Part shown: one piece after another, positions 44,286-53,540 of the stretch
Position numbering within the stretch: position 1 is the stretch's first letter
Layout: every line of letters begins with the position of its first letter
Assembly (NCBI RefSeq): GCF_000350225.1
Contig: NW_005179194.1
Location: 127,899 to 191,898, forward strand
Source of the DNA: Chondrus crispus
Lineage: Eukaryota > Rhodophyta > Florideophyceae > Gigartinales > Gigartinaceae
Direction: 5' to 3'
DNA length: 64,000 bases
Position numbers and translations under genes: made by a program
Notes under the pieces: model-generated
The model's input: the letters and a program-made list of their open reading frames with translations, nothing else
What the model was told of the DNA's origin: nothing
Database searches by the model: none

Positions 44286-44897
44286 TGTAGTATAATCACC
44301 CCCAACGACGAGGGGGGTGAGTACTGACAGTTCGGGAAGACCCCGATCGGCGGGAAGACAGAAGCACGGCCCACCCACGGTACCGAGCACGGGCTCGAGG
44401 TAGCGGTGGTAGAGCGGGATCAGGGAGGACGCGCGCACGCGCGAGCGGTTCTACGCCTCGACGGCCCGGAGCGGTACTGGGTGACGATCCAGTACCGACG
44501 GGAGGAGGCGGAGCCGGCTCGTGGGCGTGCTACGCGCGTCCTCAACCCGCGCGCGGTGCTACTCCTAGGTAGAACGGACGGAAGTACGTAAAAGTAAGCG
44601 GGCGGACCAAGGTGGAGGATCCTTGACAAGTCCGTGCTTGTCGTCCTCCACCGCCGGCGGTCCGCTCATATTTAATGTACAGGGTCACCTATCATAACAT
44701 TACAGTAGTGCAGGTCGGCCTGCACTGTAGTGCTGTCAGCCGTCGGGGCTGGCAGCACCCGTGTTGTACACGTGTGTGGGCGCGCGCCCCCGTACACGTG
44801 GGGTACACGTGTGCGCGCGCACTGAGGTACTGTAGAGCTCGGGCTCTACTGTTATAAATCTAATCTAAATCTAATTTAGGGAGGGGGATATGCTACA
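44286..44897 (-). repeat. 5' LTR of gypsy element 2
   Basis: 612 bp, TGTAG...CTACA, about 99% identical to 31876-32480. The main difference is one short indel in the CGTGCTACGCGCG region near 44525. Confidence 0.95.
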
Positions 44898-44922
44898 GAA
44901 TGGATAGAGTTGTATTATCCAT
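44898..44922 (-). pseudogene. First codons of the DDE_Tnp_4 transposase, cut off by element 2
   Basis: On the minus strand an ATG at 44922-44920 starts MDNTTLSI and runs, after discounting the element and one GAATG, straight into the frame at 31875 (PSSVFKWHGDHML). So element 2 sits eight codons into the transposase. The first five bases (44898-44902) are also the right target-site duplication. Confidence 0.75.
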
Positions 44923-44982
44923 CGTAGGCCGCAGTTGAATAGTTGCGCGTTTTATATGTCAACACCTGCCAGGTTACGTCTA

Positions 44983-45009
44983 CACCCAGTTACCTCATTT
45001 AGTCTCCCC
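44983..45009 (+). repeat. Left terminal inverted repeat of pogo-like element 2
   Basis: 27 bp pairing with 46911-46937 with one mismatch; TA on the outside. Confidence 0.87.
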
Positions 45010-45066
45010 TATACTAATTCGGTGATGGATTTTAGAGTGAACGCACAAAAATTACTGTACGGGACA

Positions 45067-46618
45067 CTATTTCTGTAGTGACACTAATAAAACACAAACC
45101 TCAAATGGTGTCACACACACTAACGTTGTGCACAATTTTAGTGTCCCTGCCAAAATTCTATTCACTTCCCCTGAAGAGGTCATTGCATGGTCTGGCGGGC
45201 TCACAGGCTCGCCATCAAAGTGCTGGCGATGACAACGGATAATCGACGGCAGTTTGGGAGTTAGTTGTTGCTCTTCCCAAAGTCCGTTTGTATTGAGAGC
45301 AAGACCACACATAATCATCGCCTTACGGGCGTACGTTATCCCATTCTCGTCCCACTGCCTGTTAACCCTATCCGTAGCTTTCTTTGCTAGCGACAAGAAA
45401 TATCGTTTTCCAGGATTCTTAATAATAACTTCCGTTTGGAAAACTCCGCATAACCCTCCGCTCCCGAAGCCATTGAGGTAGCACGGTTGTACAAATCCAT
45501 CCTTTGGGCCCATTGCGATAGGCTACGCCTGGAATATTATCACGTATACCCCTTATGGGATAGTTACGATCTTTGCTTTTGAGAACGATGAACGGCGGCT
45601 CTATTTTGGCGTCCCAACCTCCACTTAACCGTACAAGCATAGTCATCCCCCCGCCCTCAGAAACTACATCGGCGTACTTGACCTCCTCATCGCCTGTACA
45701 TCCGAGCGTGGTTACGTTATCCATGTCGATCACGAAATGCGTTTCGTCGTCATTTTCGACGTCATTTTCGTCTATCTGCCTTTTTCTGCATAGTCGAGCG
45801 AGATAAACCTAGCGGTAAGCAACTTCCCTCTCAATCTGGAGTTCCTTGGCTGGTGATAGATTTTTTTCCCACATTGAGACCGGCAGTGAATTCGAAATTT
45901 GTCAGCAAACTGTTGTACAAAGCGAGGTTTAACCAACTCAATGATAGGCTTGCCACTTGAGGGATCTGTCATATTGCTGAATACTCGTGTGTATCGGAGT
46001 TCTGCAAACTGTATCTGCATAGAGAACCAAGATTTCGATAATTGAACTTGACTCCGAGTTTCCTGAGCCGATCAAACTTTGAGCACCAGTCGCGATAGAG
46101 CGCAACCTTCCAAGCCGGGAGTTTACGACCACGACCAAATACAGCCTTGATTCAAATACGTTTCAGACCTGATGAGGTGTTGTGGCAGATAACACGGGAG
46201 TGACGTGATGATCGGCTGGAGTCGGGGCTGTCCATCTCAATATAGTTGGATCTGTCTTTCCAGATACGCGAAGCCTTGTGTAGATTGGCATTGTTGTTGC
46301 CACGAAAGATATCCGGAAACTGCTTGACTGCACGACTTGAAATGTTCCTGGCACAAGCAGTGGCAAAAGTGCTGCTTGCACCATCCATTTACAGATCCTG
46401 ATGCGCTGTGATACGCTCAGCACGTGCTGCAATGCCCTCTTTCCGCTCTGTGAGCGAGACAGTACTTCTGCTGGTTCTGCGCTATCGGCAGGCGCAGAAC
46501 CGGGAGAAACTGTGGCAGTTGGCACGTTATTCAAGTCAGGTTGTGCGGTTTGTCGTGCAGCACGGAGTGCTGATCCCCTTTCAAATGCTGCCAACATTGG
46601 AGATCCTCGGACGGGCAT
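45067..46618 (-). pseudogene. pogo-like DDE_1 transposase, heavily degraded
   Basis: Family blocks appear in order on the minus strand but in at least three frames: a possible helix-turn-helix region (VLSVSQRIRICKWMVQ), FPDIFRGNNNANLHKASRIW, HQPRNSRLRGKLL, the first acidic motif in DETHFVIDMDN (about 45735-45760), then FIVLKSKDRNYPIRGIRDNI and YRNGPKGW. The segment that should carry the second and third Asp (a VDNCSGH-like motif and the one after it) is not found after MRSFPNGSYY; sequence downstream resembles only the C-terminal host-like tail. Frameshifts and probably an internal deletion have removed function. Confidence 0.75.
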
Positions 46619-46910
46619 GGTAATATTGCCGACACTGGGAGGGACGAGGATGTGCGAGTGCGAAGGGTTGTGGCCTCTCTTGGGAGGTGAGTCGTTGAAA
46701 GGGGAAACTTATTATAAGTACGCATGCGCCGACTGCTAAGGGGATCGATCGAATGCCGCTGAAGAGGCCATCGCCGACCGCATCAGTCACACACACTATT
46801 GGGTGTGCACACATGAATAACTGTGCGGGACTCTAATTTTACTTCCGTCCGCGTGGAGTGTACAAGAAATAGTATCACACACACTATTTCGGTAGTGACA
46901 CTAATATTAT

Positions 46911-46937
46911 GGGGAGAGTAAATGAGGTAACTGGGTG
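46911..46937 (-). repeat. Right terminal inverted repeat of pogo-like element 2
   Basis: Partner of 44983-45009; followed by TA at 46938-46939. Confidence 0.87.
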
Positions 46938-46939
46938 TA

Positions 46940-49340
46940 CATATCAAATGGATGTTGATTCGGCCCTTGAGGTGAGACGAAGAATGTATTTTTGCGCTTC
47001 AGAAGTACTTCAAGATGTTTCTAGTTGCGTAATTAATTGTAAATGCTACTTGTGATGCCCTGCCATAAATAATATTTATTTGATACGGTATGGTTTCTTC
47101 CCACTTTCAGAAGCTTTTGGTTTAAAGATCTTTAAATGCTATACAGTAACGGGGTTACGGATGTGCTGTACGATAAATTCCGTAAATGGCTGTATAGAAT
47201 ATTCTTCAGACTTTAAACTTAAGGAATTGTATAGATTTTCAATCTTTTTCAAACCGCTTAAGGTGCGGTTGATATATTGATTGAACCAGCAGGCTCGGAA
47301 ATTTCTCGTTGGTCTACCGAAAGCGGCTGCCCTCCTTTTGATTTCCATTCGCATGTGCTTACATATATGCGAGTATTTAAAATACTAGAAAGCACAATTA
47401 TGATTGAACGAAACGTATTAAAACCTTTTGCAACATTTAAGTTCCATATGCAATTGATATTGAGTACATCTTCGTACTCGTCTGCATCATGGTCATTTTA
47501 CCCGGCAGCTCTATTGAGCAATTGTGTATTCAGATTCCTTTCTGCCTTACTACGTAGCTCATATTCGTATTCTTCCAGGACGTAGTTAAAATTTCTCTAC
47601 ATTCAGATATTGCATCAGACTACATGGCATAGAACGGTCATGCCCTTTCGAATTAAGGCCTATAGATATCACGCCTGAATTTAGTTTCTCGTCGAATCAA
47701 AAGACTGTACAAAACTCTGAGGCATTAGAGAATACGTCTATTCTTTATTGCATAACACGCAGCAAAGAATTATGTATTCATATACTTCACAATTCGTGTA
47801 ATGATATGCTGATATTAATTAGAATGAGCCTCTCTTCAAGGTCGTTTGAATCCCTAAAATATCTGCTGCTATTCCAAGCGTATTCGGAAATACGCGAGGA
47901 TACGAAGCAGGATGCTTTTGTTCAACATCGATCGATCCTACTTCTGTATGACGTGTCAAATTAAATTACATCTGAATGTTGAATCTACATAAAAGAAATT
48001 TGGTGCAAGGTACAGCGGAAAAGTACCACCCTTAAACTTTATATGAAGAAAAGACTCCATATCCTTATTATATTTCAGATTGACAAATCACTTTTCGAAA
48101 AGAGTCATGGCCAACATCTTGATGGGTAAATACTGGCCTATTCGCCATAATTGTGTCGAGGAATAGATAAAAGCTATCTACAGGTTCTTAACCATTAGAT
48201 CATGCAACAAAAGTTGCGAACTAATATCTTATGATTTTACCGCCCATCTCTTGTTTGGGTGTTTCGGGGGATGGCTGCAAAACAGCTTTGCACCACCGAA
48301 GTGTAATAGACGATGAAGGCGTAGCTGAACGGTGGACGATTAATATGCCGAAAGGACATTTTCCTTACAGTGTGTCACAGTGTATGCTAATTAGGGTCTG
48401 ATTACCAGAACATTTCAGCTATAAATCGCACGTAAAGCATGCATGCGATCAAATGCACATAATTGCAGTTGGAGAAATATTGTACCGCGGTACTGGTAGC
48501 ATAGTATACCATAACTGATATAAATGCATTTAATATTGATTTTAGCCTCCCACTTTTGATACTAGATTCGAATCTAAGTACGCGTATAAAGCAAATATTT
48601 CATAGAGGTGATGAGAAGTGTTGGCGAATTTTGAGAAACTGCTTCTTGCACGAAGTCTTTTTTAGCGAATCCTGTCTCCTGGGATACTAGATAAATCCAC
48701 TAGCTACTTTTTTCAGAGCAAACATCAGAAATCTTCCCTAGAGAACACAGCCAAGTAGCGAATTTTTGTCGTAAAGGAGAATGTTCACTGTTTTGATTGA
48801 CGTATCACTGCCTTGGCTCGGGGGTGCGAGACTATATATGTATCTCTACAGAATAAGCTTTCCTCCGATATATGAGAACTGGCCTTCATAACTCGTCAAA
48901 CTACTCACACAACAAAAATTAGCCGTCCTAAGCTTTCGCGGAGTTAGTAAGATTCGCTTTTGGCGAATCTTTTATGTTGCGTGCACAAGGTGCTCACGTG
49001 TGGCGCAGTAATGACATTTGTAATTTCAAGAAGAAATCTTGACGTAAATATATCACCTATGTCATGCTGAGCGGTTCGAGAAATATTTTCCAAACAATAT
49101 GGTTTTAATTCAACAACATCTGTTATAATACAAAATCATTATATCTGTTTCTTGAATAATATCTTAATGAGACGAGTGGGAAACGAAAGAAAATCTCGTA
49201 CCGTCAAACGATACAAGTCGCTTCGGTTAGGCGTGGCACTCGCATTTTTCGGTTCAAGAACACGAAAGTGACACGATACACTTTGAACTGAAGCGAACAT
49301 TTCTCCTCAGAATCCTACGTAATTCATTTTACACTTTCGT
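46940..49340. other. AT-rich intergenic region, no supported gene
   Basis: About 2.4 kb with clearly lower GC than the elements on either side. Frames stay below about 100 codons and have no recognisable motif. A short GC-poor palindromic stretch, AAGATTCGC...GCGAATCTT, lies at 48948-48971. Confidence 0.5.
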
Positions 49341-50545
49341 ATGCCATCACTATGGTCTCCCATCTCAGACGCTTGCCGACGTCCAGTCGTCCTCCGACAA
49401 AACAGAACCATTTCTATTGCTCGCGTTCAAGATCTTTTTCGAATGAAGAAAAGATTCACAGCGAACTGCGATCCCGCAAAGCTTCTGTTCAAAAAATTGA
49501 AGGATGGTGATCTGAAGGGAACCGAAACTCCTCGCGCTTCTTCGGAGTACGAAACTGCATTCCAGGAATATAGCTTGGCAGTTTTCCGAACAAGGTACAA
49601 CAAAATTTAGGCCTCTTTAGGACTCTCTGGGAAGAAACCTGGTAAGACAACGAACCCGTTTGAGTTCCCCAAAAGCTCCTGTCTTCATTATTTTATATGG
49701 TATCTATATTCTAACGTGACCTGTCCTGCATAAAAATCGTTGTATTTTGTGTAATAGGGAAGGACCTCGATGACGTTGTGGAGGCTAGGGCTCTAAAGCG
49801 AAAGTGCACGAACCGGGATGTGGAGGAGCGGGCTGTGCCACGAGATGGGCGCAGTTTGTTTGATGGTTCTGAATCTTCCCTAGAAAATGAGAACGGAGGG
49901 GACGGGTCGGATGGTGTTAGTGGATGGCAGACGTTCAAGCCTCCTCATTTCTTCTATGCCTGGCTTGAACCAGTGTCCATGCTTCCAATGCTGAATATAG
50001 CTATTTTCCTTCCTGCTAGAATTGAAGAAGATGCGCATGAGGTTGGGGTTGTTGACGATGGGAGCTGTCTGGAGGTCTCTGTTAAGTGGCCACCGTCGAT
50101 GACGCAGTTCGATGTGCTTCACCGCAAGTGGTTAGATCCTAATTCCAAGTTGAAACTTGAAATGTATCATCTGATGCTACAGGCGTGCGAGAATGCACTC
50201 AAGAAAATGCGAAAGAAACGAAGCCATGATATATGGTCCCGCTGCAAAATTTACTTGCCCTTCATTGTTCAGACCCACGTGTCATATGACGAGCAGCATC
50301 GTCTAGTTTTCGCAGGACTGAACGACCGTGTTGTGAATGTGTCGTTGCATGCGGTGGAGAACGAAAAGTACAGTGGGTCAAGTGGTAAGAAACCATTTGA
50401 GGAACATCAAATTGATATGCATGACTTTAAAACGTACATGGATGTAGCTATAGTTGTTAGCACATTGAACAGCTTCAGAACTTCACTTTTTCAGTTGTCG
50501 GGATCGTATTTTGTATCGCAGAGCTGGAGTGCTAAATTTGTTTGA
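49341..50545 (+). CDS. Unrecognised protein, probably two exons
   Basis: Two frames lie in tandem: 49341-49610 (starts MPSLWSPISD) and a longer one that is open from about 49758 to 50545. The first contains a good donor, CAAG|GTACAA at 49593-49594; the second is preceded by TGTGTAATAG at 49757, an acceptor-like end. The simple junction does not keep phase, so the exact splice, or whether the frames belong together, is open. The second part has an acidic/basic N-terminus, then FFYAWLEPVSMLPMLNIAIF, a short pattern LEVSVKWPPSMTQFDVLHRKW, and a charged helical region (ENALKKMRKKRSHD). I do not recognise a family. It has no similarity I can see to its transposon neighbours. Confidence 0.5.
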
Positions 50546-52633
50546 AAGAAAGAAGCTCTTCATTTCATGGAAAAATGCGGTTGTTGTGCCGCCCCCTTTC
50601 CCCCTGTTAGCCATTTTTATGTCAATAAGGGAATGATTGTTTTGAGTCGTAAACCGTTTTATCCGTAAAAGTCGACAACCTGCAAAGTAAAGATCCCTGC
50701 AAATATGTGAGAGCATTGAAGTTCTTTTAAATGTATTTTGAGTCCCATCAGAGCTACCCTAAGCTTTACTGCCGACGAAATAAGACGGCTTTGCCGCACA
50801 CTTATACCATACAAAGATCAAACATATCTTCAGATTGAGCCGGCAATTTTCGCAACAGACGTTGCCGATGCGTATAAAGTGGCACAGTCTGGAGGGAATA
50901 ACTGTAGCAGGTGCATCACAACTCATTAAATGAAAGATATATACATCACACTACTATGGTATATATAATATACCTTTGCAGCAAATATCATACTATGAGC
51001 GTTTTCAGGCTTTCGAAGAGCACATTTATCTAAACAGAGAGTCAGTGCAACTATGGAGGTTTACCCCAAAAGCCGAGTTCGAACTGACCATAAAGAGGTT
51101 TATGCTTCAATTGGAACGGTAAAGCAATTTGGAGGATGAACTACTAAATGGGTTTCTGAACAGCTTTTCATGCGGTTGAACGATTGGCGTATTACAATTT
51201 CCCAACATGTGTTTATCGTGTTTGAACAGAAGTTTCTTATATGTAATGGCAAACAGGTAGTAAAGCCTCTCCGAATCACCTAATCGCAATTCGACGCATC
51301 GGTTAAAATATTATAAAGCTCTGCTAATAAAGCATGGGATACATGTATGCATTTGTAAAAGGACGAACATTATATGCTATTTGCTGCATCGGTTTTGAAG
51401 GCGGCAGTTGTGAATCGTCGAGGACCCTGTTCGCGCTGTTGTTATGTACAGATTTACATTTATCGCTACTACGACCGTTTGTAATCTATTGGAGCTCAAC
51501 AGGATGTTCATATGTCTCATAAGAATACGAAGGCTTCTGGAGCGCAAAACAATGTACAGGTGTACGAATTAGATTTATTTATATTAGAGCATTGAGTAAA
51601 ATATGATCATCGCTATATGGATGAACTGAAACAGCATGTATTTATATAGACTAGCACCCCACATTTAATGAGAAGCATATGTAGTGCTACGAGATGCAAT
51701 AAATGTTTTAAGGGACACATGCATTTCTGATAACGATCTAATACCGTGTTCTTGGCATATAAGTTCTTATTCAAGGATAGAGTCTTGAAGAAAACATGCG
51801 AAAAGTCATGGGTAACCGACATTAACCCAGGTTGGATATTTCTGTAGTTACGGATGTCAAGTTCCGTGGTAATGCGAACGAAAAGTTAAGATTTTGAGTC
51901 TTATAACCGTGCAAATGCCAACCGTAGCGGTATATACTTACTTAGTTTCTGGTGTACTGGGCGTTTTACACAAACTCTGTCTGCATCAGGCTGCAATTGA
52001 GAAACAAGAATTCGTGTATGTCGCATGACTACTTTTATCGGTTACACAAAAACTGTGGAAGGAGACGTGGAGCTATTAGGAGTTTTAATCTACAATTTGA
52101 TGCAGCATTGATATGGAAGTGCATACGCAACGTACCATGAAGAGAGTAAAGCACTATGTTGTTCTACAGATGGTTCCCTTTTCTATTCTTCAAAGAGAAA
52201 GCAAGGCTTGAGGCATTGTCCGGGATGCCTCTGGGGTGAGGAGTGAGGTTCCTGATGCAGGAGAGGAAAATATGAATTGTTCTGTACGAAATCCACGGTG
52301 GGGTCATTAAAAGATGGCATTTATAGTCCACTATTTGAAACATTTGCGAATATTGGGTTTTCCCGCAGACTCCTGTCAGGTTATCATAGCCATTGCCTAT
52401 CATATCATACGTACAATGCTACTAACATTGTCCGCAAAGTCGGGAAAACACTTGTTTTTACAACGAGTTTGATCAAAATTTCTGGCAGAAATATTTTCGA
52501 ACAACGTGTTTTGCAAAACTCACAGGACCTCCAAAACTCGCTGCATGTGAGTTTTACGTGAGTTTTGACAGCCTCTGTAGCGCTTCGGCCTCAAACCCCA
52601 CACCACCACCGTTCCTCTAACCATCTGCGCCCT
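50546..52633. other. Intergenic region, no supported gene
   Basis: Only short unrelated frames. A small inverted repeat, CAAAACTCAC (52514-52523) and GTGAGTTTTG (52558-52567), lies near the right end and might mark a minor insertion. Confidence 0.45.
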
Positions 52634-53157
52634 TCACACAGCGTCACACACCCCCTGCAAAGCCCTTTCAAACTCAAGTATGAGCTCCTTGTTTGTCTCT
52701 AAAGCACGCGAAGAAATGCCTGGCACACCTTTATCTATCCTTGACACTGGATCTATCGAAGTCATCTCTCGCATTGCTACAAAACGACCAAGTTTAGTAG
52801 GGCGTCCTGTTTTGCGTTTGAGCAACCCAGTCGCCCGACTGTTAGCAAAGTGGGGACAGTATTTGGACACGATCGCTCCCATTCCGGTGGATAGAATCCT
52901 GTTAAGGACTTAGAGATACTGCTATGAGCATCGAGAAGACTTTGTAGACGCTCGATTTTAGGAGACAAGAGGTTCAGGGAGAATTCCTGCTTATCCACAT
53001 ATCCTGCTGTGTCGTCAAATAGGTTGATGTGCATGCTCGAGGCTTGTGGAGCTTGCTGGTGTTGCTTTGAGATGAAAATCAGGTTCTGTAGAACGGGCCG
53101 TGTGCTCAAGGCGATGTCCGTTTCTGAATCGGAAGATGATGAGTCGTCAACGGCCAT
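52634..53157 (-). CDS. Possible small gene, unrecognised, frame broken or spliced
   Basis: Two overlapping minus-strand frames could be one gene. 53157-52777 starts MAVDDSSSSDSETD and ends in a helical stretch (LLSPKIERLQSLLDAHSS); 52882-52634 in a different frame carries an AT-hook-like RKTGRPTKLGRF and the tail NKELILEFERALQGV. A single shift or a small intron between them would be needed. No family recognised. The ATG lies only about 7 bp from the transposon terminus at 53164, so its upstream region has been displaced by the insertion. Confidence 0.35.
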
Positions 53158-53163
53158 ACTGTA

Positions 53164-53208
53164 CCCTTCTCACAGGCTCAATCTGTGACAAGGCTCAAAT
53201 TGTGACAC
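53164..53208 (+). repeat. Transposon terminus resembling the 6468 element
   Basis: CCCTTCTC-CA-GGCTCAATCTGTGAC followed at once by AAGGCTCAAATTGTGAC. Its inverted partner is not found before 56129. Confidence 0.55.
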
Positions 53209-53540
53209 CAAAATTATAATGCCGCGCCGCATAGTTTCGCGCATATCCCTACTATTCTTAAATACGAAAATTTGTATGGTAGGAGATTTCTGAAAATGAT
53301 ACCCCTTATCGTTATGTACGCAAAATCGTATACAACGCCCGGAAAAGGGGCTAGAGAAAGCCCAAGTTGGCTTTCCGCTCGCTTGTCTTGGCTGCTTCCG
53401 TCAACTGTAAGTTGTAAAACGTGCTGTAAAGTGCCTGTCTTGAGTTCAAGGGCCGGCGAGTTGACGTCAGCATCGAGTTGTAGGCTCGATCGTGCACATG
53501 TTCGGGATTACAATTCGACATCGAATCCATTTCAACCGGC

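Larger units (their letters stand above)
31876..44897 (-). mobile_element. Ty3/gypsy chromovirus, element 2 (fossil, inserted in a transposase gene)
   Basis: Complete at both ends, minus orientation: 5' LTR 44286-44897, primer-binding site, gag, pol with chromodomain, a 4.4-kb extra module with a 711-codon ORF on the opposite strand, and 3' LTR 31876-32480. TG...CA ends and a perfect 5-bp duplication. The LTRs differ at about six or seven sites plus one short indel, so the insertion is recent. The coding frames carry roughly two or three breaks. Gag and pol are almost identical to element 3. Confidence 0.95.
44983..46937 (-). mobile_element. pogo-like DNA transposon 2
   Basis: 1,955 bp between 27-bp inverted repeats that begin CACCCAGTTACCTCATTTA and end CTCCCC (26 of 27 match), flanked by TA at 44981-44982 and 46938-46939. 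The inside encodes a degraded DDE_1 transposase on the minus strand. The terminal repeats are unlike those of the element at 6468, so this is a different family. It landed about 60 bp upstream of the start codon of the Harbinger-like transposase. Confidence 0.87.
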
